A stretch of 64,000 nucleotides of DNA, taken from NCBI RefSeq assembly GCF_000178855.1, contig NZ_ADVG01000001.1, positions 2,108,001-2,172,000 on the forward strand, read 5' to 3'. The first letter of the stretch is position 1; every line of letters begins with the position of its first letter. A model generated the notes under the pieces. That model was not told the DNA's origin, searched no databases, and was given only the letters and a program-made list of their open reading frames with translations. This DNA comes from Ktedonobacter racemifer DSM 44963. Lineage in GTDB: Bacteria > Chloroflexota > Ktedonobacteria > Ktedonobacterales > Ktedonobacteraceae. Below, piece after piece: positions 54,666 to 63,129 of the stretch. The position numbers were made by a program, and so were the translations under genes.

Positions 54666-56126
54666 ATGTCGACCATTACTGATAAACCAGTGTATATATA
54701 CAACACCCTGACCCGTAAACGTGAACTCTTTCAGCCACTCAACCCACCCGGCGTGGGCATCTACTCGTGCGGCCCTACCGTCTATAAAGATATCCACGTC
54801 GGGAACTTCCGCACCTTTATGATGACCGACTGGCTGCGCCGCATGCTTGAATACAATGGCTACGATGTCTACCTAGTGCGCAACATCACCGATGTAGGGC
54901 ATCTACAAAACGATGATGTAGAGAGCGGTGAGGATAAGCTTGAGTACGAGGCACGCACCACTGGGCGCTCGGCCTATGATATCGCTCAGCGCTACACCGA
55001 GCAATATATGCGTGATGCCGCTGAACTGAATATCCTGCCACCTCACCTCAGTCCCAAGGCGACTGACCACATCGGCGAAATGCTGGAGATGACGCAGGCA
55101 CTTGTTGAGAAAGGCCTGGCCTATATCGCGGACGGTAATGTCTACTACGATGTGGCGCATTTCCCCGAGTATGGCAAGCTCTCCGGCAACACGGTGGAGA
55201 ACCTGCGCGCGGGCGGCCATGGTCGCGAACAGATGGAGGTTGCGGAGGATAAGCGCTCTCCCGAGGATTTCGCTCTCTGGAAGAAGGGTGACGAGGGCCG
55301 CCAGATGAACTGGGGTAGCCCCTGGGGCAGCGGCTTCCCTGGCTGGCACATTGAGTGCTCCGCGATGGCAACTAAGTACCTGGGCGAGCAGTTCGATATC
55401 CATACGGGCGGACTCGATCTGATGTTCCCTCACCACGAGGACGAGATCGCGCAGAGCCAGGGCACCTTCGGCAAAGAGCCGGTCAAATACTGGGTTCATG
55501 GTGAGTTTCTCATCATTGGCAACCGCAAGATGAAGGCCAGCAACGAGAATGGCGATGATAGCATCAAGATGTCGCGCTCCAAGGGCAATGTCTTGCTTGT
55601 CAGCACGCTCAAAGAGGAGGGCATTGATCCCATGGCCTTCCGCTACCTCATGCTGACCGCCCACTATCGCTCCAAGATTAACTACACCGATGACTCGATT
55701 CAGGCCGCGCAGAACGCGCTGAACAACCTGCGCGATGACCTGGCCGAGCTGCCCATCACCGAGCAAACGGCGAACTGGTCAGAGGAGGCCCAGCGCGTTC
55801 GCGATGCCTTCCGCGAGGCGATCAACAACGATCTCGATCTACCGACCGCCCTGGTGCTGACGCGTGAGACCGTGCGCAATGCGAAGATAGAGCCAGCCGA
55901 ACGCCGCCATCTCGTGCTCGATTTTGATCGTGTGCTTGGTCTGAGGCTTGATACCGTCGAGCCCAAGAAGCCACTCGAAATCAGCGACGAGGTCAAGGAG
56001 ATAGTACGTCAGCGCGACGAAGCACGCGCGGCGAAGAACTGGAAGCGCTCAGACCAGCTCCGCGATGAGCTTAAGGCCCTGGGCTTCGAGGTTCGCGATA
56101 CTCCCAGAGGCACCGAACTGGCCTAG
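54666..56126 (+). CDS. cysS: Cysteinyl-tRNA synthetase
   Basis: 486 residues, the usual size. The class I HIGH signature appears as [10 protein letters not shown] and KMSKS as IKMSRSKGN. The zinc ligands that select cysteine are in [18 protein letters not shown] and [13 protein letters not shown]. The C-terminal DALR-like anticodon region is present. AGAGGAGG lies about 12 bases before the ATG. A terminator follows. Confidence 0.96.
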   Translation: MSTITDKPVYIYNTLTRKRELFQPLNPPGVGIYSCGPTVYKDIHVGNFRTFMMTDWLRRMLEYNGYDVYLVRNITDVGHLQNDDVESGEDKLEYEARTTGRSAYDIAQRYTEQYMRDAAELNILPPHLSPKATDHIGEMLEMTQALVEKGLAYIADGNVYYDVAHFPEYGKLSGNTVENLRAGGHGREQMEVAEDKRSPEDFALWKKGDEGRQMNWGSPWGSGFPGWHIECSAMATKYLGEQFDIHTGGLDLMFPHHEDEIAQSQGTFGKEPVKYWVHGEFLIIGNRKMKASNENGDDSIKMSRSKGNVLLVSTLKEEGIDPMAFRYLMLTAHYRSKINYTDDSIQAAQNALNNLRDDLAELPITEQTANWSEEAQRVRDAFREAINNDLDLPTALVLTRETVRNAKIEPAERRHLVLDFDRVLGLRLDTVEPKKPLEISDEVKEIVRQRDEARAAKNWKRSDQLRDELKALGFEVRDTPRGTELA

Positions 56127-56191
56127 GGAACGACGCTACTTGCGTACGCGTCTACTCTTCAAGCAGGACAGGCAAACATCCTATGAGGTAG

Positions 56192-56236
56192 AATAGCAGT
56201 AAGGGCACAAATATGTACCCTGCTGCTATTTTTATG
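56192..56236 (+). terminator. Intrinsic terminator of cysS
   Basis: AATAGCAGTAAGGG pairs with CCCTGCTGCTATT with one mismatch and one bulge; a TTTTTAT run follows. Confidence 0.8.
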
Positions 56237-56255
56237 CATCATACAAAATTTGTGC

Positions 56256-56298
56256 AGGCGCTACACATAAGCTTTTCGCAGGTTTATGTGTAGCGCCT
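56256..56298 (+). repeat. Perfect 15-bp inverted repeat before the penicillin acylase-family gene
   Basis: AGGCGCTACACATAA (56256-56270) and TTATGTGTAGCGCCT (56284-56298), loop of 13 bases. It is not a member of the GC-module hairpin family. It lies 33 bases before the ATG at 56332, in the leader or at the operator. Confidence 0.75.
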
Positions 56299-56331
56299 AC
56301 CTACCTGCTAAACGCACAAGGAGGGCATTAC

Positions 56332-58773
56332 ATGGCACCCTGGTGGCGCAAAACCGTACAGACTGCTGGTGACCTCTCTGGCTTTGCCGCTGGCACCTTC
56401 AAGCTCCTCTCACGACGTACCCTTCCGCAGAAGCAAGGCACCCTGCACCTCTCAGAACTGCATGAGCCGGTCGAGATCATTACCGATCACTATGGCGTAC
56501 CTCATATCTATGCCCAGAATGAGGACGACCTGTATTTCGCTCAGGGCTATATCCATGCCCAGGAGCGGCTCTGGCAGCTTGAACTAAATCGGCGCATCGG
56601 CTCGGGACGCCTGGCTGAAATCTTTGGTCCAATCGCGCTTGAAGCCGACCGCTTTAGCCGTCGGCTAGGCATGCATCGCTCCGCAATTGAGTCTGTACAG
56701 CAACTCACTCCCCATATGAAGCGCATACTCGATGCCTATGTACTGGGCATCAATACCTTCATCCAGAACAATCAGCATCGCCTACCTGTCGAGTTTTCGA
56801 TTCTGCGCTTCAAGCCTGCCCCCTGGACCCAGGCCGACTCCCTCCAATGGGGCAAGATGATTGGTTGGAACCTCAGCGGCAACTGGGAAACCGAGCTTAC
56901 CCGCGCGCGCCTGATCGCCAAAATTGGCGTCGAGCGTGCGGCCAAGCTTGAAGCAGGCTATGATCCCTCGCACCCGCTCATCATTCCACCTGGCGTGGCA
57001 TACCAGGGCATTAACGCAGGTCTCCTCGACCAATATGAGCGTCTGAAGGAACTGGCGGGCTTCGGCATGCTGGGCGGTAGCAATAACTGGGTCGTAGATG
57101 GCACCATGACAACAACTGGCTCGCCCATCCTCTGTAATGATCCACACCTGGGACAGGCCGCGCCCTCCATCTGGTTTGAATGCCACCTCAACGCCGGTGA
57201 TATCGATGTGGTGGGCGCCACCTTCCCCGGTGCTCCAGGAGTGGTCATCGGGCATAACCGCGATATTGCCTGGGGCGTCACCAATGCCGTCTCTGATGTA
57301 CAGGATCTCTATGTCGAAAAGTTTAATCCCGATAACCCGCACCAGTATGAATACCAGGGTAAATGGGAAGAGGCGAAGATCTACCGTGAGGTCATCAACG
57401 TCAAGGGCGCGGACACCGTGGTCGAAGATGTACGCGTGACCCGTCACGGCCCCATCATTACCCACCTTCCGGCCCTCGGCTCAGACAAGAGTGAGGCAAG
57501 TGAGCTTCCCATCGCCATTCGCTGGACGGGCCTTGAGCAGTGTAATATCGCCTGGTCAGTACAAAAGATAAATCGCGCCAGCAACTGGGATGAGTTTCGT
57601 GATGCCCTGCGCGATTGGGATGTACCACCGCAAAACTTTGTCTACGCCGATCGCCAGGGCAACATCGGCTATATCATGGCTGGCGCGATCCCTATTCGTC
57701 CTGGAGACCAGCAGGCGCTCCTGCCTTCACCAGGATGGACTGGCGAATATGAGTGGCAGGGCTACATTCCCTTCGAGGAGCTTCCACAAACCTTTAATCC
57801 CGACCAGCACTTTATCGCCACGGCAAACAACCGTGTCATCGACGACGACTACCCTTACTACATCAGCAATGAGTGGCTCAACGGCTATCGCGCCCAGCGT
57901 ATTCGCGACCTGCTCACCAGCGGCGGCAAGCTCTCGCCCAGCGACATGGCACGTATCCAGGCCGATCGGTACTCTATTCCTGCGGAAGAGATTGTACCCT
58001 ACATCCTACAGATCGAACCACGGACACCTCATGAGCGCGCAGCACAGGACATTCTGCGCACCTGGGACCATGTCCTCTCCCCCGACAGCATTGGAGCGGC
58101 CATCTACACCACCTTCCTGCGCAAAATTGCGCGCATCGTGCTTGATGCGCTTATCGGAGACGACCAGGAGTTACTCAACAGCTACCTGGGCGTAGGCGCG
58201 ACCATCCTCGCGACCATGAACGGCTACGCCAGCCGCGAGCGCCCCCTGCTCATTCGCCTGCTCAAGGAGCATAACGACGATTGGTTCGCCGACAGCGTCA
58301 TGCGCAATGGTCCTCGAACCTGGGAGGCAGCCCTACGCGCCGCCTTTGAGGCCACGCTTGGCGAGCTACGGGACCGTCGTGGCGAAAACATCCTCAACTG
58401 GCAATATGGTTCCGTCCATCACATGACCTATAACCATCCCCTTGGCAGCGTCAAGGCGCTGGCGAAAACCTTTAATCGTGGTCCCTTTGCCGTTGGCGGG
58501 GACATAGATACAGTTAATATGGGCGCCGTCTCTCCCCAAAATCCCGATACGGTCATTACCGTACCGTCCTATCGCCAGATCCTGGACCTGTCCAACCTGA
58601 CCCACTCGCTCTCAGGGCATGCCCCGGGCCAATCAGGCCATCCCAACAGTCCCCACTATGACGACTTCATCCAGATGTGGCTGGATGTGCGCCATCATCC
58701 CATGCTCTTTGAGCGCAAGCACATCGAAACCCTGGCCGAAGGCACACTCAGCCTCCACCCACCCCATCAATAA
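56332..58773 (+). CDS. Penicillin acylase-family Ntn hydrolase
   Basis: 813 residues. The autocatalytic nucleophile is S250 in LGGSNNWVVDG, so the precursor would be cut between G249 and S250 to give alpha and beta chains. YFAQGYIHAQERLWQLELNRR at the N-terminus and PHLGQAAPSIWFE, ATFPGAPGVVIGHN and TANNRV are family-typical. The family hydrolyses amide bonds of penicillins or of acyl-homoserine lactones and cyclic peptides; the substrate cannot be told. No clear signal peptide is seen, although most members are exported. ATG follows AAGGAGG. The stop is 4 bases before the left repeat of the next element. Confidence 0.88.
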   Translation: MAPWWRKTVQTAGDLSGFAAGTFKLLSRRTLPQKQGTLHLSELHEPVEIITDHYGVPHIYAQNEDDLYFAQGYIHAQERLWQLELNRRIGSGRLAEIFGPIALEADRFSRRLGMHRSAIESVQQLTPHMKRILDAYVLGINTFIQNNQHRLPVEFSILRFKPAPWTQADSLQWGKMIGWNLSGNWETELTRARLIAKIGVERAAKLEAGYDPSHPLIIPPGVAYQGINAGLLDQYERLKELAGFGMLGGSNNWVVDGTMTTTGSPILCNDPHLGQAAPSIWFECHLNAGDIDVVGATFPGAPGVVIGHNRDIAWGVTNAVSDVQDLYVEKFNPDNPHQYEYQGKWEEAKIYREVINVKGADTVVEDVRVTRHGPIITHLPALGSDKSEASELPIAIRWTGLEQCNIAWSVQKINRASNWDEFRDALRDWDVPPQNFVYADRQGNIGYIMAGAIPIRPGDQQALLPSPGWTGEYEWQGYIPFEELPQTFNPDQHFIATANNRVIDDDYPYYISNEWLNGYRAQRIRDLLTSGGKLSPSDMARIQADRYSIPAEEIVPYILQIEPRTPHERAAQDILRTWDHVLSPDSIGAAIYTTFLRKIARIVLDALIGDDQELLNSYLGVGATILATMNGYASRERPLLIRLLKEHNDDWFADSVMRNGPRTWEAALRAAFEATLGELRDRRGENILNWQYGSVHHMTYNHPLGSVKALAKTFNRGPFAVGGDIDTVNMGAVSPQNPDTVITVPSYRQILDLSNLTHSLSGHAPGQSGHPNSPHYDDFIQMWLDVRHHPMLFERKHIETLAEGTLSLHPPHQ

Positions 58774-58822
58774 TGTAATGAGGGAGAGACTAGTCGCAGA
58801 AAACTGAGCATTTTACAGAGAA

Positions 58823-58869
58823 CGCGGCGAGAAAGCCCCGGTCATTGATGCCGGGGATGAATCGCCGCC
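58823..58869 (+). repeat. Nested hairpin near the left end of the TnpB element
   Basis: Outer stem GCGGCG/CGCCGC and inner stem CCCCGG/CCGGGG around TCATTGATG. It looks like a mobile-element end structure; its role is not shown by sequence. Confidence 0.55.
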
Positions 58870-58913
58870 TCTGCTGGATGAGAGGAAAGAGAGCAGGGTC
58901 AGATACCTAGAAC

Positions 58914-58942
58914 TTGCGTTCTTCCCGTTCCTCTGGTACAAT
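58914..58942 (+). promoter_or_regulatory. Putative promoter of the frameshifted tnpB
   Basis: TTGCGT (58914-58919) and TGG-TACAAT (-10 at 58937-58942) with a 17-base spacer; the -10 is also extended. Confidence 0.6.
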
Positions 58943-58990
58943 AGACGTCAGTGGATCGAGATCACGTGTGTGTTCGAAGAAGGGGCCACA

Positions 58991-60629
58991 ATGCCGAAGA
59001 AGTGTCAGGGACAACGCAAGAAGAAGGAACAGCAGGAGAAGCGACCTGCGACCCCCACCTTTCTGCTCGAGTTGCCTCTGGCCGTCGATCCAGGGCAAGC
59101 CGCCCGCCTGCGCGCCCATCTGGAAGCCGCTCGTCAGCTCTACAACGCCATCCTCTCCCAAGGACAACAGCGCCTGCGCCGCATGCGGTCTGATCCCGCC
59201 TGGCAAGAGGCCCGCGCCCTTCCTCGCACCCACAAAGCGGAACGAGCGGCAGCCTTCTCCGCCTTGCGCAAGGCGCATGGCTTCTCCGAAGCCGCCCTGC
59301 ATGAAGCCGTCAAGGGGCTGCGCGTGGGCTGGATTGCCGAGCACATCGAGGCCGTGCTGGCCCAAACCCTGGCCACTCGCGCCTATCGTGCCCTCAATCG
59401 CGTCTGCCTGGGCAAAGCGAAACGCGTGCGTTTCAAGAGCCGAGGACGCGGCTTCTCCAGTCTCGAGAATAAGCGCAACGATACCAGCCTGCGCTTCGTC
59501 CTGCAACCACCCGAGGAGGGAAACGCCGGGTATCTGCTCTGGAACGGAGACCCGCTGCCCGCCCTCATCGATTGGAAGGATGAAGTGGTCACCCATGGGC
59601 TCAGGCACCGCATCAAGTTTGCCCGCCTCATCCAGCGCCCTGCCAGCAGCCCCAGAGCGGCGGGCGCTGATGAAGAGGGCTATCGCTATGTCGTGCAACT
59701 GGCCTTGGAGGGCAAGCCCCACCAGAAGAAAAAACACACGGTTGGCACGAGTATTGTTGGCGGTGACCTTGGTCCCTCCACCCTGGCCCTCTTTCCCCAG
59801 CAAGGAGAGGCAAGCCTGGAGGTGTTCTGTGCACAACTGGCGCCTGAGGCCTGTGCCATTCGTCGCTTGCAACGGCAGATGGATCGGCAACGAAGGGCGG
59901 CTAATCCCGAGCACTACGACGAGAAGGGGCGCATCAAAAAACAAGGCAAGAAAAAGCGGCACTGGAAGCAGAGTAAGCGCTACCAGGCCACCCGGCAACG
60001 CAAGGCGAGCAAAGAGCGCAAACTCGTAGCGCATCGCAAGAGCCTGCATGGGCACAAAGTGCATCAGGTGGTGAAGCTGGGCAGCACCATCATCATCGAA
60101 AAGATTTCCTATAAGGCATGGCAGAGGCAATTTGGGAAGAGTGTGGGACTGCGAGCACCAGGGATGTTTGTGGAACTGTTGAGGCGCACCGTTGAGAGTA
60201 CGGGCGGCATCCTGGTGGCGCGTCCCCACACGCACCACCGCGCTGAGCCAGTGGTGTCATGGCTGTGGCAAGAAGCTCAAGAAGCCGCTTTCGCAGCGTT
60301 GGCATCAGTGCGCGTGTGGCGTGGGTCCCGTGCAACGCGACCTGTATTCGGCGTTTCTGGCTGCCTACCTTGATCCAGCAGACCCCATTCCCTCGTGTGC
60401 CCGATACCAGGAGTATTGGGAAGGTGCGGAAGCGCGCCTGCGGGCAGCACACGAGCGTCTCACACAACGCGCGAAAGAGGGGCAGACCTTGCCCCGAAGC
60501 ATGGGTTTGACTCGTGCGAGAGCGCGTCTGCCCGAAAGTTCAGGGGGACCACCACTAGAGCCAGCTTTCTTGCTGAAGCGAGAAGGACGGGAAGCGTGGG
60601 CCGAACCCCTGGAACCCCCGTCGCTTTAG
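58991..60629 (+). pseudogene. tnpB: TnpB with frameshift near the C-terminus
   Basis: Start ATG 58991 has AAGGGG 6 bases upstream. Frame 1 carries RuvC-I (D at 59765-59767, VGGDLGPSTLAL) and RuvC-II (E at 60098-60100, IIIEKISYK). At the run CCCC (60224-60227) the reading must move one base for the rest: PTRTTALSQWCHGCGKK, the zinc fingers and RuvC-III (D at 60339-60341, VQRDLYSAFLAAYL), ending at the stop at 60627-60629. Without the shift the protein ends at 60373 in a nonsense tail and lacks the third acid. One extra C is enough to explain it. It is either an inactivated copy, a sequencing error or a shift site. Confidence 0.85.
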
Positions 60630-60645
60630 CGCGGGGAGCTTCAGC
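60500..60645 (+). ncRNA. Candidate omega RNA region at the tnpB 3' end
   Basis: Covers the last codons of tnpB and the right-end hairpin GGAACCCCC...GCGGGGAGCTTCAGC, a typical IS605-like right end where the guide scaffold is read. Extent is approximate. Confidence 0.35.
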
Positions 60646-60744
60646 TAGCCTTCTGCAACGAGCCTCTCCCTCATCGTATAAAAATCTATCAAAAACATAG
60701 AAAAAACTTTACATAGTCCTGAACTTTTCTTGAGAAATGCCCTG

Positions 60745-61025
60745 TATAGTATAGCTATGTCTTGCCAGAGTGAGTCACAGGCTTTGACAGGTCATTTCTA
60801 CCAGGATCCAAGGCTTGCTTATACCCCCAAACCAAGCAAGCCTTTCCTTTTTTTATGCGCCCGTTGCCCTCCCCAACCTCAAGAAAGACCTGCACCCTTT
60901 TAACAAACCACTTGATTGCCAGGTAATTTGTAGGGACCATGCTGGCATGGCCTTGGTCCCGCTGGTTGAGCGTATCCTATGGGCAGGAAAAGTCCAATCT
61001 AGCTTGGACCCTACGTGTTTTTAAG
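60745..61025 (+). ncRNA. Possible small RNA(s) ending in intrinsic terminators
   Basis: Two terminator-like hairpins in tandem with no coding sequence upstream: one at 60811-60854 (strong) and one at 60992-61022. The promoter is not clear (TTGAGA at 60730 without a good -10). A short transcript of roughly 90 bases ending near 60850 is the simplest reading. Confidence 0.35.
60811..60854 (+). terminator. Strong intrinsic terminator without an upstream gene
   Basis: Perfect 10-bp arms AGGCTTGCTT (60811-60820) and AAGCAAGCCT (60834-60843), followed by TTCCTTTTTTT. The nearest gene upstream is the TnpB pseudogene, 180 bases away. Confidence 0.85.
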
Positions 61026-61217
61026 AGGGTTCCGTGTACAAATATACTACTCTTGTGCTTTTTGTATACCTATTTGCCAACAGTAAGTTATAATCTCTTG
61101 TGCAAGCAAAGCTAAAAGGGCGTAGGCACTTTAGCCTAAGATTAGCACACATAAACAAGGTTATATCGCGTCTCCGCAGGCAGAATCCGACAGATTTCCC
61201 CTTCTTGCACTTCCCTC

Positions 61218-61247
61218 TTGACAAATGCAATTGCAAACAGCTATACT
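61218..61247 (+). promoter_or_regulatory. Promoter and possible operator of the XRE regulator
   Basis: TTGACA (61218-61223), an 18-base spacer and TATACT (61242-61247). The spacer contains the perfect palindrome TGCAATTGCA (61226-61235), a good candidate for self-repression by the XRE protein. Confidence 0.65.
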
Positions 61248-61285
61248 CCCTATAACAAATAGTTATTATTGATTGTGTATACAGA

Positions 61286-61825
61286 ATGAAGCTAGCCGAA
61301 AAAATCAAACACTTGCGCGCCGTCGAAGGCGAGTTGCGCGGTTATAATCGCCCTATGACGCAGATGGAAGTCGTTAAAGCTATGCAGGAAGAGCTTGACA
61401 CGAGCATCAGTCAGGCCTACTTCTCTCAGCTAGAGAGCGGCAAGCGTCTGCACCTGACCGCTTCGAGTCGCGACCTGCTCTCGCGCTTTTTCAATGTCCA
61501 TCCCGGTTATCTTGTCGATGATCCGCCCGACTTTAGCACCGACCTGTTAACCTCGCTTGACACTGGAAATGATCGCTTGAGCACCTGGCTGGATGCCAGT
61601 GCTGCGGAGTGGCGCTCTGAACCTGAATTGTCAGGCTTTTTGCAGTTTCTCGCCAACACACCCGATCCCCGGCGCTACCTGGCGCTCTTTCAACGCCTGG
61701 CCATACTCCCACTTGAGGAACTCGGAGCCGTCGCCGAAGCCTTAACTAGCGATGCTGAGCCTGTTGCAGAGAACGATCAAATCACCGCCTATTTTGAAGA
61801 ATTTGGGAATAAAGAAGTACTATAA
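61286..61825 (+). CDS. XRE-family transcriptional regulator
   Basis: 179 residues. The N-terminal 75 residues hold a helix-turn-helix of the XRE type (MTQMEVVKAM...SISQAYFSQLESGKR), with a longer than usual loop, like the TnrA/SinR or GlnR-related forms. The C-terminal half is helical and acidic with no known ligand site. No Shine-Dalgarno is seen; the leader is about 30 bases. It may regulate itself through the palindrome in its promoter and possibly the flotillin run, since it lies directly upstream of it. Confidence 0.85.
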   Translation: MKLAEKIKHLRAVEGELRGYNRPMTQMEVVKAMQEELDTSISQAYFSQLESGKRLHLTASSRDLLSRFFNVHPGYLVDDPPDFSTDLLTSLDTGNDRLSTWLDASAAEWRSEPELSGFLQFLANTPDPRRYLALFQRLAILPLEELGAVAEALTSDAEPVAENDQITAYFEEFGNKEVL

Positions 61826-61888
61826 CCGTTGTATATTTCCGACAAACTTGCGTCTTAGTTAATAGATGTCCAGCGTAACGCGTCTACA

Positions 61889-62320
61889 ATGCATGCGCCA
61901 TCGTCGCACCCGAAGCGGATTCAGGTTGGAGATAGAACGTGCTCATATGGTAGCCGCGAGAAAGGAAAAGGTCTTATCACCGTGCATATGCGTCAAACCG
62001 GACTACAGGATGTTCAGGTGCATGGACTGCCCCTGGCCCGTAATCCTCTCTTGCAGCGCCACCCGGTTCTGGTCCCTTCAGTCCTGCTGTTAGGTGCGCT
62101 CCTAATTGGCGCAATCGCGCTTTATTCGGACAAGCTCTTTCCCTGGCTAACATTGCTGGGTATTACACCATTTCCCTTTTATCTTTCTACCGCCCTGGCA
62201 AGCGGCCTTGCTGGCATGGTCGCTACAGCTATTAGCCTGGTCGAAGCTTTCGATCGTGTGCCAGCAGGAACGAACCGGAAATGTGGTCTACCTGGAGATA
62301 AAGGAGCCGCGCTATGCTAG
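61889..62320 (+). CDS. Membrane protein of the flotillin run, function unknown
   Basis: 143 residues from ATG 61889; an ATG at 61988 is an alternative start and gives MRQTGLQDVQV. Two hydrophobic helices follow (VPSVLLLGALLIGAIALY and TALASGLAGMVATAIS) with LFPWLTLLGITPFPFYL between them. The tail overlaps the next start by 7 bases, so translation may be coupled. No family recognised. Its place upstream of an NfeD-flotillin pair suggests a role with that pair (inference). Confidence 0.6.
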   Translation: MHAPSSHPKRIQVGDRTCSYGSREKGKGLITVHMRQTGLQDVQVHGLPLARNPLLQRHPVLVPSVLLLGALLIGAIALYSDKLFPWLTLLGITPFPFYLSTALASGLAGMVATAISLVEAFDRVPAGTNRKCGLPGDKGAALC

Positions 62321-63123
62321 CAACTGATCCGCTCTCACTTGTCTTTCTTTTCTGTTTTCTCTTTGGGCTTCTCTTCCTGCTCGCAGTCGCCTTCCTTGGC
62401 CATCTTGGGCACGGACACGCGACGGTTGGGCATCACGCCGGCGTGGGACATGGCCTGGTACATGGCTTCCAGACCCATGTGAGTGATCCCTTCCACGCCT
62501 CGCATGCCTCGGCAATCCATGGCAATGGAGGAACACATGCGGCAAATGGTCAACATACAGGAGGTCAAGGCAACGATGGAGGTCATCACTTCTCGCTCCT
62601 TGCCCTCTTCAACCCGACCGCGATTGTACTCTTTCTGCTCTGGTTTGGCTTACTTGGTTACCTGTTTCATAATGTTACCAATTTAGCACCTTCTCTTACA
62701 CTCATTGGTGCGATCGTAGGTGGCTTCATAGTCGCCGCTCTTATCGTCAGTGCGCTCGATCGCTTGATTGGTCGGAGTGAAGCCTCGACTGTGCAGGATA
62801 TCTCGGAACGAACGGGGCTGGTTGGAAAGGTCAATCGGACTATTCCTAGCAACAATCTCGGCGAAATCATCTATGTCTCACCTGGGGGTCATCGCAAGGG
62901 CGTACCCGCCCGAACCATGGATGGCAGGCGCCTGGAGCGTGGACAGGAGATTGTCGTGCTCAACTACCAGCATGGAATCGCCGAGGTTGACACCTGGGAG
63001 CACTTCATTGAGCAAGAAGGCGACAAGTTAAATGCAGGGGAAGTAGACGAGTTACAGGCTCTTCTCAATGATTTAGAAACACAAGATACTTATGTTATGC
63101 GTCAAAATATGCAACAGGAGTAA
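62314..63123 (+). CDS. NfeD/YuaF-like membrane protein with His-rich loop
   Basis: 269 residues with AAAGGAG 8 bases before ATG. Helix 1 (about 8-28), then a loop of about 55 residues very rich in His and Gly (GHLGHGHATVGHHAGVGHG), two or three further helices, and a C-terminal OB-fold-like soluble domain (GLVGKVNRT...GEIIYVSPGG...LERGQEIVVLNY). This is the layout of the NfeD-type partners of flotillins (YuaF). The His loop could bind metal. It is followed after 6 bases by the flotillin. Confidence 0.82.
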   Translation: MLATDPLSLVFLFCFLFGLLFLLAVAFLGHLGHGHATVGHHAGVGHGLVHGFQTHVSDPFHASHASAIHGNGGTHAANGQHTGGQGNDGGHHFSLLALFNPTAIVLFLLWFGLLGYLFHNVTNLAPSLTLIGAIVGGFIVAALIVSALDRLIGRSEASTVQDISERTGLVGKVNRTIPSNNLGEIIYVSPGGHRKGVPARTMDGRRLERGQEIVVLNYQHGIAEVDTWEHFIEQEGDKLNAGEVDELQALLNDLETQDTYVMRQNMQQE

Positions 63124-63129
63124 AGGACT

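Larger units (their letters stand above)
58778..60674 (+). mobile_element. TnpB-type element bounded by imperfect terminal inverted repeats
   Basis: Left end 58778-58804 and right end 60648-60674 are inverted copies of each other (ATGAGGGAGAG then 16 further bases; 22 of 27 match). Inside are a nested hairpin near the left end (58823-58869), a promoter, a frameshifted tnpB and a right-end hairpin CCCC-GTCGCT...AGCG-CGGGG at about 60615-60635. No duplicated target site was found. Confidence 0.65.
60679..61285. other. Structured non-coding region after the TnpB element
   Basis: About 600 bases with no gene. Contains the terminator at 60811-60854, a hairpin GGGACCA/TGGTCCC (60933-60939/60954-60960), a hairpin GTCCAA/TTGGAC (60992-60997/61004-61009) followed by TTTTT, and the XRE gene promoter. 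Confidence 0.55.

Noticed and set aside
54903..55766. 287-residue minus-strand frame inside cysS
   Set aside because: Antisense to a conserved synthetase, with low-complexity hydrophobic composition from codon bias only.
58907..60238. 443-residue minus-strand frame across the second tnpB
   Set aside because: It is antisense to tnpB, which has clear RuvC motifs; the minus frame has no recognisable domain.
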